Assembly (NCBI GenBank): GCA_003577245.1
Contig: QEVS01000001.1
Coordinates: 62,001-126,000, forward strand
Direction of reading: 5' to 3'
Origin: a bacterium
GTDB lineage: Bacteria; Chloroflexota; Dehalococcoidia; Tepidiformales; Tepidiformaceae
Length of the DNA stretch: 64,000 nt
The position numbers and the translations under genes are program-made. Of the stretch, positions 26,229-34,722 are shown in pieces (position 1 is the first letter of the stretch; every line of letters begins with the position of its first letter). The notes beneath the pieces were generated by a model, which saw only the letters and a program-made list of their open reading frames with translations, was not told where the DNA came from and made no database searches.

Positions 26229-26878
26229 TAGACCCCGGGAACCAGCCTCCAGCGCACCTGCCGCGCGTACTGGGCGTAGTCGCCCGTTTCGGTCAGCACT
26301 CGCTCCTCGGCGTTCATCCGGTACACCTGGAACGCCATGATCACGGCGAACAGGGCAACGTTATACGCGTGCGGATTGGCAACCACGAACCCCGTCATCG
26401 TCACCGCGTGCGCGAAGTAGATCGGATGACGCACGATGCGGTACGGGCCGTTCACCTTCAGCCCCCGGTTCGCCGCCACAATCCCAAAGCTCCGGCCCAG
26501 CGCCGTGAAGCACACAATTGTCAGGCACAGGCCTGCCATCTGGATTCCCGTGCCCGTTACTGCCAGGCCGTCCCACACCCCGTCAACCGGCATGAACGCG
26601 AACGGCAACCAGCTCCCGGCCGCGGCCACCCAGTCGATGAGCCGCCGCGACGTGGCCTTGCTCCGCCGCCGCGTCAGGAACAACCCCACCAGCAGCGCCT
26701 GCTCAACCACAAACGGCAGGCTCGTGTAGGCGCCATCGCCCACCACCCGGCGGATGTGCGCATAGAAGAAGAAAGCAGCAATCAGGATTAGCGCCGCGTC
26801 CTGGGCCATCGCGCTGTAGCGGCCCAGTCTCTCTCCTATTGCGTTGCCATAAGGGGATTGGGCGCCGGTTCTCTGCAT
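26225..26878 (-). CDS. Isoprenylcysteine/phospholipid methyltransferase-like membrane protein (ICMT/PEMT)
   Basis: This 217-residue protein has about five hydrophobic helices and the PEMT/ICMT signature GPYRIVRHPIYFAH near residue 145, then an EERVL..TGDYAQYA tail. These SAM-dependent membrane methyltransferases act on lipids, isoprenoid thiols or small hydrophobic substrates. GGGAGAGG precedes the ATG. It sits between the prepilin peptidase and the pilin gene on the opposite strand. Separate type IV prepilin N-methylation is not known for Flp pilins, so a pilus role would be novel and is not assumed. Confidence 0.75.
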   Translation of the reverse strand: MQRTGAQSPYGNAIGERLGRYSAMAQDAALILIAAFFFYAHIRRVVGDGAYTSLPFVVEQALLVGLFLTRRRSKATSRRLIDWVAAAGSWLPFAFMPVDGVWDGLAVTGTGIQMAGLCLTIVCFTALGRSFGIVAANRGLKVNGPYRIVRHPIYFAHAVTMTGFVVANPHAYNVALFAVIMAFQVYRMNAEERVLTETGDYAQYARQVRWRLVPGVY

Positions 26879-27291
26879 TTGCTACCTCTCCCGCCGCCCA
26901 TGGTGAACAGCGTCTCCGCTCACATCTAGATTCGGCAGGAATCGCCGCAGGCTAAGTCCACGATGCCCGCGGATTCCCGGCGCCACCGCTATGGGGAAAT
27001 TCCGTGAACACCCGGTGATAGGCCTTTAGGGCTCGCTTCTGCAGACGACTCTGCTAGTAGCTCCAGTCGGTGGAGCGGCCGGACCCAGGCGGCCCGGTCC
27101 TTCGAAGGCCACCCCGGGCGGAAGGGGGTCGAAGGAACGGCCGTGAGGGATTGGCCAGCACCACGCGGTCGGAACCCCGAGCGGTTGGGGGTCGATGCCA
27201 GCGGGTGATGGCCGGGGAGGCCCGGGCGAACTGCCGGCGGAACAAACACCACGGGGATATCCCGAAAACAAGGAAGAGGTAGGAACCAAAC
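26879..27291 (+). other. Long untranslated region with several hairpins before the Flp pilin gene
   Basis: These 413 bases contain no convincing gene. Short dyads include GCAG..CTGC (27041-27054), CTCCA-N5-TGGAG (27061-27075), CCCC-N8-GGGG (27175-27190) and the palindrome GGGATATCCC (27254-27263). AAGGAAGAGGTAGG then serves as a ribosome binding region for the pilin. The dense pairing suggests a structured leader. I could not match it to a known riboswitch class such as GEMM/c-di-GMP. Confidence 0.4.
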
Positions 27292-27477
27292 ATGTCGAAG
27301 CTTCAGAACTGGGCCGCCAGGAAGTACATCCAGCTCACCCACCGTGACGAAGAGGGCCAGGGCCTTGCCGAATACGGCCTCATCCTCGCCCTCATCTCCG
27401 TCGCCTGCATCATCGCCCTCACCGCCCTGGGCGGCAACATCAACAACACGCTCGGCGCCGTCAACGCGGCCTTCTAG
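27292..27477 (+). CDS. flp: Flp-type pilin prepeptide
   Basis: This 61-residue prepilin begins with a charged 22-residue leader ending in EEG. The predicted cleavage is before QGLAEYGLILALIS, with Glu at +5 and Tyr at +6 as in Flp pilins. A single hydrophobic helix and a short tail (LGGNINNTLGAVNAAF) follow. It would be processed by the prepilin peptidase at 25557-26228 and polymerised into a Tad pilus. A purine-rich GGAAGAGGTAGG precedes the ATG. The gene lies first in the pilus unit behind a long leader. Confidence 0.93.
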   Translation: MSKLQNWAARKYIQLTHRDEEGQGLAEYGLILALISVACIIALTALGGNINNTLGAVNAAF

Positions 27478-27571
27478 CAGAGCGTCACAGAACACTGGCG
27501 GGGTGGGGACGATTTCCATCGCCCCACCCCGCTCCTCATTTCCGGGCCATGAGAAGGACCAGGGGGCGAAC

Positions 27572-28048
27572 GTGGACAGCGGCATGAACCTGGATGATGC
27601 GAACACCGGATTGGCAGCCGCCAGCGGTGGCCTCCGCGGGCTGCTCCGGCGTTTTCGCAGGACCGATGCCGGACAGGCGCTGGTCGAATTCGCGCTTGTG
27701 CTGCCGGTCATGCTCATGATGCTCTTCGCGCTCGTGGACTTCGGCCGCGGCTTCTATACCTGGCTGGTGGTCACGAACGCCGCCCGCGAAGGCGCCCGCG
27801 TCGGCGCCACGCAGAAGCCGCTCACCGACATCCAGCAGCGCATTCTCGATAGCGCCACCGGTGTCGACACCACTGACCTGACGATCACCGTGACCAACGT
27901 CCAGGGCCCGCGGGGTCAGCCCATCGTTGTCGATCTCAGCTACGACTTCCAGTTCGTCACACCGATCGGGAACCTCTTGAACTTGCTCAGTGGGGGGACA
28001 CTGAACGCGCCGACCATCACAAGCACCGCCTCAATGCGGCTCGAATAG
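27572..28048 (+). CDS. tadE: TadE-like minor pseudopilin
   Basis: This 158-residue protein has a TadE-type N-terminal segment, DAGQALVEFALVLPVMLMML. Here Glu at +5 after the cleavable Gly is followed by a hydrophobic helix, then a 100-residue extracellular domain (NAAREGARVGA). TadE proteins are processed like pilins and are needed for pilus assembly or adhesion. The GTG start has AGGGGG 6 bases upstream; an ATG at 27584 is an alternative. It is followed by the TadG-like gene after 33 bases. Confidence 0.85.
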   Translation: MDSGMNLDDANTGLAAASGGLRGLLRRFRRTDAGQALVEFALVLPVMLMMLFALVDFGRGFYTWLVVTNAAREGARVGATQKPLTDIQQRILDSATGVDTTDLTITVTNVQGPRGQPIVVDLSYDFQFVTPIGNLLNLLSGGTLNAPTITSTASMRLE

Positions 28049-28081
28049 CGCATGGTGCAACCCCGGCAAGGAGAAGCAGAG

Positions 28082-29614
28082 ATGTCTGGAAAGGTGCGAA
28101 CCCGCCCCCAGGATGAATCCGAGGCTGGCGCGACTCTCGTCCTGTTCGCAGCCGGCCTCATCGCCTTCCTTGGCATCGTGGCCCTGAGCATTGACGTCGG
28201 CCGCCTCCTCTGGGCGCGCACCCAAATGCAGGCCGCCGTCGATGCCGCCGCCCTCGCCGCGGCCCAGAGCATGCCAAGCCAGACCGATGCCGCGAACAAG
28301 GCCAGCGAATACTGGATCGCAAACAGCGGCTTCATCCGCAGCCAGGGCGACAATGTCCAGCTCGCCGTCTCTTACCCAGCCGGCAACAAGGCTATTCGCG
28401 TCCGTGCCGACGCCGACATCCCCACCTGGTTCGCCCGCATCTTCGGCATCAACAACTGGCACGTGTGGGCCGAAGGGGACGCCGAATCCCAGGTACTCGA
28501 TATCGCCGTCGTCCTCGACATCTCCGGGTCAATGTGCTTTGACTCCTACACGCAGACCGAGAGCGGCAGCTCCTACCGTATGAGCCCCGGGCGGCTCACC
28601 CCCGCGGGCGGCTTTGCCTTCCCGCGCCTGGCTGCCTCCATCCCCGCAAGCACCGGCTCCAGCATCACCATCACGCTCAACGACGTTCGCATCTTCACCA
28701 GCACATCCTCGTCTACCAACAGAAGCAACTTTGGCACCTCGTGGAACTCCACCACCCCCTACTGGCAGCGCTCCAGCTCGGGCAACTTCCGCGCCGGCAT
28801 CATCCAGATCGACAACGAGATCTTCCAGATCACGGCCGTCAACGCCGCCGCCAAACAGCTCACTGTCACCCGGGCCCGCACCAACCAGTCAACCGGTGTT
28901 CCCACCGTCATGCAGGCCCACGCCGCCAATGCCGAGGTCTGGGCCAACCGCACCGGGTATAGCAGCACGGGCGACTATTGCAACCAGGCCAGCTACTACC
29001 AGGCGACGACGTCCCAGAACGGCCCCCACCAGCCATTCGATTCTGCCATCTCCAACGCCCAGTACTTCACCACGCTCTTTGACCCGGCGTACGACAAGAT
29101 CGGGCTGGCATCGTACTCCACCTCGGCCACAAACCGGCGCACCCTGACCAGCGACTTCGCCAACGTTCGCTCGGCCATGGACAGCATCCTCTATCCGGTC
29201 GGGTCCACGAACATCGCCCACGGCATTGGCATGGGCCGCCAGATCCTTGATGGATCGGGCAAACGGGCGAACGCTGTCAGGGTCCTCGTCATCCTCACCG
29301 ACGGTATCCCCAACGTCTCCTGCAGCAACGGCTACAACTCGTCGAGCTGCTCCACCGTCAATCATTCCTCGCCGTCGAGCTGTCCCGCCACCGCTACCGG
29401 GGCTGTGAACGACTCCATCAACCAGGCCGCTGTTGCCAGGGCCGCCGACATCATCGTCTTCACAATCGGCCTCGGCGATGGCGTGCTCGACTGCATCCTT
29501 GAAGACATTGCCGCCGCCGGCGGCGGCACCTACTACAAGGCGCCTACAACCGCCGAACTCGACGACGCCTTTGAGGCCATCGCAGCCCAGACGCACATCG
29601 CACTGGTCAGGTAA
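28082..29614 (+). CDS. tadG: TadG-like pilus protein with von Willebrand factor A domain
   Basis: This 510-residue protein has a TadG-type membrane segment at about residues 17-40 (LVLFAAGLIAFLGIVALSID), then QMQAAVDAAALAAAQ. A VWA domain follows, with the metal-site motif D146-x-S148-x-S150 (LDISGS), a later Thr in GSTNIAHG and Asp in ILTDGIPN. A roughly 150-residue Ser/Thr/Asn-rich insertion (about 165-320) interrupts the VWA fold after the first strand and could form an exposed adhesive module. Cysteines occur in the second half. The ATG at 28082 is preceded by GGAGAAG. It is predicted to face the outside and act as a tip or surface adhesin. Confidence 0.85.
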   Translation: MSGKVRTRPQDESEAGATLVLFAAGLIAFLGIVALSIDVGRLLWARTQMQAAVDAAALAAAQSMPSQTDAANKASEYWIANSGFIRSQGDNVQLAVSYPAGNKAIRVRADADIPTWFARIFGINNWHVWAEGDAESQVLDIAVVLDISGSMCFDSYTQTESGSSYRMSPGRLTPAGGFAFPRLAASIPASTGSSITITLNDVRIFTSTSSSTNRSNFGTSWNSTTPYWQRSSSGNFRAGIIQIDNEIFQITAVNAAAKQLTVTRARTNQSTGVPTVMQAHAANAEVWANRTGYSSTGDYCNQASYYQATTSQNGPHQPFDSAISNAQYFTTLFDPAYDKIGLASYSTSATNRRTLTSDFANVRSAMDSILYPVGSTNIAHGIGMGRQILDGSGKRANAVRVLVILTDGIPNVSCSNGYNSSSCSTVNHSSPSSCPATATGAVNDSINQAAVARAADIIVFTIGLGDGVLDCILEDIAAAGGGTYYKAPTTAELDDAFEAIAAQTHIALVR

Positions 29615-29639
29615 GCCACCAGTTCCATGCGGCCGATTC

Positions 29640-29673
29640 ACATGGGGGAGTGCCACCAGGCTCTCCCCCATGT
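29640..29673 (+). terminator. Hairpin after tadG
   Basis: A perfect 11-bp stem (ACATGGGGGAG / CTCCCCCATGT) has a 12-base loop. It lies 25 bases after the tadG stop in the 153-base gap before cpaB. The tail (TCTAAG) has little T-richness, so it may be a partial terminator or an RNA-stability hairpin that sets pilin against assembly-gene expression. Confidence 0.5.
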
Positions 29674-29767
29674 TCTAAGAAACGCTCGCGCAGGGCCGAA
29701 AGAGTTGCCCCTGCGGCCTGTGGCGGGGTGACCCCCGCGCCGATATTCCAATGGGAGGACCAGTACT

Positions 29768-30703
29768 ATGGCACGTTCAATAACAGCAGTCGCGGGGAAC
29801 TCATCGCGCAACCGGGCAGTCCTCATGCTCGCAGCCGTATTCGGCCTGTTGAGCGCCGTGCTGGTTTTCGCGTTCCTCAGCGGCCAGGGTGGCGGAGATA
29901 GCGCCGACAGGGCCCTGAGCCCCAGCGATGGCGCCGAGTCGGTGGTTGTGGTGTCAAGGAACGTCAACGTCGGCGAAAAGATCTCCGCCGACATGCTCAC
30001 GACCCGAACCCTGCCGAAGAGCCTCGTGCTCGCCGGCGGCGCCGCCAAGGCCGAAGACCTCGTGGGCAAGGTGGCCACAACCCCGCTCTTCGCAGGCGAA
30101 CAGGTGCTCCTCGCCAAGGTCACCTCGTTCGAAGGCCAGAACACCGTCGCCTACAAGGTCCCCGATGGCATGCGCGCCATCTCGGTCCAGGTCCCCCACG
30201 AGGCGTGGATCGCTTCCGGCCTCATTCAGCCCGGCGACCGGGTCGACGTGCTCGCCATCCTCACCCTCACCGAAGTTGACCCGCTCACCGGCGAAGAAAA
30301 GCCCAAGATCACCGGCGCCGTCATCGCCGAGGATGTCGAAATCCTTGCCATGTCCCAGGTGCTCGTGAAGTCCGTGCCCAACCTCGATGCAAAGAAGACG
30401 TCATCCGGCCAGGGCGCCGGCGACGGGGAAGGCTCCACTGGCGATGCCGGCACCGCGACAGGGGCCACGGCTCCCGTCTCCACCGGCGACCCCCTCAAGG
30501 ACGCCGAGACCTACGAGAAGGCCGTTTCGGTCACCCTCGCACTCACGCCCGAGCTCGCTGCCGGCATCGCGATTGTCGACGCCATCAAGGACGACGTTGC
30601 CCAGTATCGCCTCATGCCCCGCCAGAAGGGCGATTCCACCCGGCTCAGCGGAGCGACCTCCTGGAGCCTCGATGACGTCCTGGCAGGCCTGAAGAAGAAG
30701 TAG
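29768..30703 (+). CDS. cpaB: Flp pilus assembly protein CpaB/RcpC
   Basis: This 311-residue protein has one N-terminal membrane helix (about 17-38, LMLAAVFGLLSAVLVFAFLS). A SAF-type domain follows with VVVVSRNVNVGEKISADML and GMRAISVQV, as in CpaB/RcpC. A Gly/Ser/Thr-rich loop (about 215-240) interrupts the second half. In diderms CpaB works with the secretin. No secretin gene is present here, so it may act in the wall or at the membrane. GGGAGG precedes the ATG by 10 bases. Confidence 0.88.
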   Translation: MARSITAVAGNSSRNRAVLMLAAVFGLLSAVLVFAFLSGQGGGDSADRALSPSDGAESVVVVSRNVNVGEKISADMLTTRTLPKSLVLAGGAAKAEDLVGKVATTPLFAGEQVLLAKVTSFEGQNTVAYKVPDGMRAISVQVPHEAWIASGLIQPGDRVDVLAILTLTEVDPLTGEEKPKITGAVIAEDVEILAMSQVLVKSVPNLDAKKTSSGQGAGDGEGSTGDAGTATGATAPVSTGDPLKDAETYEKAVSVTLALTPELAAGIAIVDAIKDDVAQYRLMPRQKGDSTRLSGATSWSLDDVLAGLKKK

Positions 30704-30736
30704 GCGGCAACGCCCCATATCGAGAACCCGTGGTCG

Positions 30737-30757
30737 GGCGCCGGCAATCGCGGCGCC
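30737..30757 (+). terminator. Weak hairpin between cpaB and cpaE
   Basis: A 7-bp stem (GGCGCCG / CGGCGCC) with a 7-base loop is followed by TTT. It lies 33 bases after the cpaB stop. The short T-run makes it at most a leaky terminator. Confidence 0.35.
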
Positions 30758-30820
30758 TTTCCACACAGAACCAGAGGCGCCCGGTGGTCCCGGGCAGCGA
30801 AGACGGTGGAGGAACAGCCA

Positions 30821-32047
30821 ATGGCCAGGGTGCCGCAGGTGATTGTGGTAGACCCCGACCGCGAAAGCGCGGGAGAGGTCCAGAAGATGCTCAACATGCT
30901 CGGACTCTCAGTCATTGCGAGCACCGGCTACGGCGTGGAAGCCTTCACCCTGGCCTTCCAGCTCAAGCCCGACATCGTCCTGATGCGCATCGAAGAACCG
31001 CTCGTCAGGCCCGTGCAGACCCTCGGCCGGTTGACCGATGGCCTCCCCGACCTGCCCGTCATCGTCTACTCCACCGAGGCCAACATCCGCCTGATGCGCC
31101 AGTCCATGGTCTCCGGCGCATCGGACTACCTCCAGGAACCACTCTCCGAAGAGGAGGTCGAATCCTCCATCATGCGCGTGCTTGAGCGCAAGGAGCGCGA
31201 AGCAATGCGCCGCCGCGGAGAGCTCGAAGACCCCGTCCCCCAGGGCACCATCATCACCATCTTTGGCGCCAAGGGCGGCATCGGCAAGACCACCATCGCT
31301 TCCAACCTCGCCGTCGCCCTCGCCACCGAGGCCCATCAGACCGTGGCCCTCGTCGACATGGACACACGCTTCGGCGACGTTGCCATCACCATGGACATCC
31401 CCGTGGAGCGCTCCATCGCCGACCTCGCCCGCAACCTCGATAGCGTCGATCGCAACACCCTCCGCGACTACCTCGTACGTCACGAATCCGGCGTCTACAT
31501 CCTTCCCGCACCCACACGGCCCAGCGACTGGCGCAACCTCCACGCTCAGCACATCCGCGATGTCGTTGACGTGCTCGCCCAGACCCACGACTTCGTCATC
31601 CTCGATACCCCCGGAACCTTCAACGAAATCGTCGCCGCCGCCATCGAAGTTGGCACCATGATCCTCCTTATCACCACGCTCGATATGGCCAGCATCAAGG
31701 ACACGGTGCTCGCCCTCGAAATGCTCCACGAGCGCTTTGGAAACGATGAAGAGCGCGTCAAGGTGGTCCTCAATCGCGCCGGGATGGACACCGGCGTCAG
31801 GGAGAAAGACGTCGAACGCACCCTGGACTCCCCGCTCTGGCGGCGCATACCCCAGGACAACGAGGTCGTGAAGTCCGCCCAGCTCGGACGCCCGATCGTC
31901 ATGAGCAAGCCCAACAGCAAGGTCTCCAGCGAAATCCGCGATGTCGCGCGAGCCCTTGCAGGCGTACGAAATCGAGCCAACGGCCACAAGGCAGGTGGAG
32001 GCGGCTTTGGCAAGCTCCTTCGCCCCCTGTTCCGGAAATCGGCCTAG
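30821..32047 (+). CDS. cpaE: CpaE/TadZ-like pilus-localising ATPase with pseudo-receiver domain
   Basis: This 408-residue protein has a receiver-like domain at residues 1-120. It is followed by a ParA/MinD-type ATPase with the deviant Walker A KGGIGKTT at 151-158 and the motif DFVILDTPG. In the receiver part the usual phospho-acceptor segment (family MDI.MP) reads MRIEEP, placing Arg56 where the aspartate is expected. It is therefore a pseudo-receiver, as in TadZ. It probably marks the pole or site for pilus assembly. I chose the ATG at 30821 for its GGAGGAA box; a GTG 15 bases upstream is less likely. Confidence 0.9.
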   Translation: MARVPQVIVVDPDRESAGEVQKMLNMLGLSVIASTGYGVEAFTLAFQLKPDIVLMRIEEPLVRPVQTLGRLTDGLPDLPVIVYSTEANIRLMRQSMVSGASDYLQEPLSEEEVESSIMRVLERKEREAMRRRGELEDPVPQGTIITIFGAKGGIGKTTIASNLAVALATEAHQTVALVDMDTRFGDVAITMDIPVERSIADLARNLDSVDRNTLRDYLVRHESGVYILPAPTRPSDWRNLHAQHIRDVVDVLAQTHDFVILDTPGTFNEIVAAAIEVGTMILLITTLDMASIKDTVLALEMLHERFGNDEERVKVVLNRAGMDTGVREKDVERTLDSPLWRRIPQDNEVVKSAQLGRPIVMSKPNSKVSSEIRDVARALAGVRNRANGHKAGGGGFGKLLRPLFRKSA

Positions 32048-32074
32048 GCGCGCAGCCGGGAAGGAAGGCCATCC

Positions 32075-33748
32075 GTGTCAGAACCAATGCAGGACCGTTC
32101 ATCCCCTGGCGAGGAGCCCCGGCCGTTCGGCTGGGCCGGCGCCCGGCGCCGCTTTGGCCAGGCCGAATCCGCGGGCGATTCCTCTCCCGCCTCGGCTCAT
32201 GAGTCCGCGCCAAACCCCCCGGACGAACCCGCCCTCACGCCGCGACTCCGGCCCTCCGGCCAGTTCGGGGCATCCCGGCGGCGCTGGGGCGCGGGCACTG
32301 ACCTCCCCTCTCACCCGGAACCCGAAGCCGCTCCACCCCCGGTACGCCCCCTGCCCCTTCGGCCGGCCGGCACCACCGGCCCAACCCCCGCCCCGGCTCC
32401 CGACCCCGCTCCCGACCAGGCGATGCGCCGCCGCTCGATGGAGAACCGCACTCCTGCTACAGTCCCCACAAGAGGCAACCCCCAGGCTGAGGCCGCCAAG
32501 ACGCGGCTCCACGAACTGCTCATCGAAGAGCTCGAACACGGCGTTCTCGAAGGCCTCGACCCCGGCTCCCAGCGCGATGCCGTGGTTCGCGCCGCCCGTG
32601 AGCTCATCGTCCAGGAACAGATCCAGCTCGGAGGAATGAGCCGCGACGAGCTCGTCGAAGCCGTCGCCGATGAGGTGCTCGGCCTCGGCCCCCTGGAACC
32701 ACTCCTCCGCGACCCGGCCGTCTCCGAAATCATGGTCAACGACCTCGATAAGATCTTCTTCGAACAGGAAGGACGCATCTTCCGCAGCCCCGCTCGCTTC
32801 CGCGACAGGCAGCACGTGATGCGCATTGTCGAACGCATCGTCGCGCCGCTCGGCCGCCGCATCGACGAGTCGAGCCCCATGGTCGATGCCCGCCTTCCCG
32901 ATGGCTCCCGCGTCAACATCACCATTCCGCCCGTCTCGCCGAAGGCGCCCAGCATCACCATCCGCAAGTTCCGCGCCGACAAGATGCGCATGGCCGACCT
33001 CATTGCCGTCGGCGCCCTCAGCGACGCCACCGCCGAGTTCCTCGCCATGTGCATCAGGGCCAAGCTGAACATCATCATCAGCGGTGGTACCGGCACCGGT
33101 AAGACCACCATGCTCAACGCGCTCTCATCGTTCATTCCCAACACCGAACGAATCGTCACCATCGAGGACCCTTCCGAACTCCGCCTTCAGCAGGAGCACG
33201 TGATCACCCTCGAAGCGCGCCCCCCCAGCATCGAAGGCAAGAACGCCATCCACCAGCGTGACCTCGTGCGAAACAGCCTTCGCATGCGCCCCGACCGCAT
33301 CATCATCGGCGAGGTTCGCGGCCCTGAATGCTTCGACATGCTCCAGGCCATGAACACCGGTCACGAAGGGTCCATCTCCACCGTCCACGCCAACAACCCG
33401 CGCGACGCCATCGCCCGCATGGAGAACCTCGTCCTCATGGCCGGAATGGACCTGCCGATGCGCGCCATCCGCGAACAGATAGCCTCGGCCATCGATGTCA
33501 TCATCCAGGTCCAGAGGCTCCAGGATGGCTCCCGCAAAGTCAGCCATGTCACCGAAGTCAGCGGCATGGAAGGCGAGGTAATCACTCTCCAGGACGTCTT
33601 CCTCTTCAAGCTCGACCATGTCGACCACGATGGGCGCGTGCGCGGCTCCATGCAGCCAACCGGCCTCCGGCCGTCGTTCGTCGAGAAGTTTGCTATGGCC
33701 GGCATCGAACTGCCCAACCACCTCTTCGATGGCGGAAAGGAATGGTGA
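32075..33748 (+). CDS. cpaF: Tad pilus assembly ATPase CpaF/TadA
   Basis: This 557-residue hexameric secretion ATPase of the VirB11/PilB family powers Flp pilin polymerisation. It has Walker A GGTGTGKTT at 337-345, an Asp box near TIEDPSELR, and the arginine and His-box region MRPDRIIIGEVRG and GHEGSISTVHANNPRDA. The first 130 residues are Pro/Ala/Arg-rich and disordered, longer than in most homologues. The GTG start follows GGAAGGAAGG. TadB begins one base after its stop. Confidence 0.95.
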   Translation: MSEPMQDRSSPGEEPRPFGWAGARRRFGQAESAGDSSPASAHESAPNPPDEPALTPRLRPSGQFGASRRRWGAGTDLPSHPEPEAAPPPVRPLPLRPAGTTGPTPAPAPDPAPDQAMRRRSMENRTPATVPTRGNPQAEAAKTRLHELLIEELEHGVLEGLDPGSQRDAVVRAARELIVQEQIQLGGMSRDELVEAVADEVLGLGPLEPLLRDPAVSEIMVNDLDKIFFEQEGRIFRSPARFRDRQHVMRIVERIVAPLGRRIDESSPMVDARLPDGSRVNITIPPVSPKAPSITIRKFRADKMRMADLIAVGALSDATAEFLAMCIRAKLNIIISGGTGTGKTTMLNALSSFIPNTERIVTIEDPSELRLQQEHVITLEARPPSIEGKNAIHQRDLVRNSLRMRPDRIIIGEVRGPECFDMLQAMNTGHEGSISTVHANNPRDAIARMENLVLMAGMDLPMRAIREQIASAIDVIIQVQRLQDGSRKVSHVTEVSGMEGEVITLQDVFLFKLDHVDHDGRVRGSMQPTGLRPSFVEKFAMAGIELPNHLFDGGKEW

Positions 33749-33749
33749 G

Positions 33750-34718
33750 ATGACACCGATCCTCCTCCTCGCTGCTGCCACAACCGGCGCCTTCGCCTTT
33801 ACGGTGACCCTGTGGCTCACGGGCTTCGGCGCCATTTCGGCGGAGGCCACGGGCCGCCTCGCAAGGCTGCGCGATGCCGGCGCCAACGTACCCGCTGCCC
33901 GGCAGGCAGAACCCTTCAGCCTCCGCAAGCGCGGCGGCATCAGCCTGGGCGGCGTCAACGTCGTCTCGGCCAACATCTCCCAGAAGTGGACCACCCAGCT
34001 GGAGCGTGCGGGGCTCACCCTCAACGCCCGCGAGTACCTGATCCTGCGCCTCATTATTGCCCTCGCCGCAGGCGCCATCGGAGTGCTGCTATTGCCCATT
34101 CCCGTCCTCGCCATTGGCGTGGCACTGCTGGGCTTCATGGGAATGGGCGTCTGGCTCAACCTGCGAATCGCTTCCCGCAAGCGAAAAATCGAGGGCCAGG
34201 TGGTCGAAATGCTCCAGATGCTCGCCAGCGGCCTTCGCGCGGGCTTCGGCCTGCTCCAGGCGCTGGAAGCCTCGGCCGAGCAGCTCCCCGACCCACTCGC
34301 GGTGGAGATCCGCCGCACCCTCCGTGACATCGCCGTTGGCGCCAGCGTCGAACAGGCGCTCTCCGCTCTCAACGAGCGCATCGGAAGTGCCGATGTCGAC
34401 ATCGTCATCACGGCAATGCTAATTCAGCGCTCCGTCGGCGGTAACCTCGCCGAAATCCTCGACAACGTCGCCCACACCATGCGCGAACGCGAGCGCATCC
34501 GCGGCGAGATCAGGACGCTGACCTCGCAGCAGCGGCTCACCGGCTTCGTCATCGGCGGAATCCCGATCGGTCTGCTCATCATCTTTATGGCCATCAGCCC
34601 CGACTTCACCGGGCTGCTCTTCACCGACCCCACGGGAAGGATGATGCTGGGCACGGCCGCCGTGATGGAGGTCCTCGGCTTCCTCGTCATCCGCAAGATC
34701 GTGAACATCGAGGTCTGA
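33750..34718 (+). CDS. tadB: Tad pilus inner-membrane platform protein TadB
   Basis: This 322-residue GspF-domain (type II secretion F) membrane protein has an N-terminal helix, a central pair of helices (LILRLIIALAAGAIGVLLLP), the cytoplasmic four-helix domain with EMLQMLASGLRAGFGLLQAL, and a C-terminal helix pair. The ATG lies one base after the CpaF stop. It would form a platform with TadC above the CpaF ATPase. Confidence 0.92.
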   Translation: MTPILLLAAATTGAFAFTVTLWLTGFGAISAEATGRLARLRDAGANVPAARQAEPFSLRKRGGISLGGVNVVSANISQKWTTQLERAGLTLNAREYLILRLIIALAAGAIGVLLLPIPVLAIGVALLGFMGMGVWLNLRIASRKRKIEGQVVEMLQMLASGLRAGFGLLQALEASAEQLPDPLAVEIRRTLRDIAVGASVEQALSALNERIGSADVDIVITAMLIQRSVGGNLAEILDNVAHTMRERERIRGEIRTLTSQQRLTGFVIGGIPIGLLIIFMAISPDFTGLLFTDPTGRMMLGTAAVMEVLGFLVIRKIVNIEV

Positions 34719-34722
34719 TGCC

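Noticed and set aside
25346-26791. A 481-residue plus-strand frame over the prepilin peptidase and methyltransferase
   Set aside because: It is a different frame of two recognised genes, Arg/Pro/His-rich, without motifs.
27070-27282. A 70-residue frame in the leader upstream of flp
   Set aside because: It is Arg/Gly-rich with no ribosome binding site or recognisable domain. The region is better explained as untranslated.
30908-31987. A 359-residue minus-strand frame over cpaE
   Set aside because: It is Gly/Asp/Val/His-rich antisense of a gene with clear Walker motifs.
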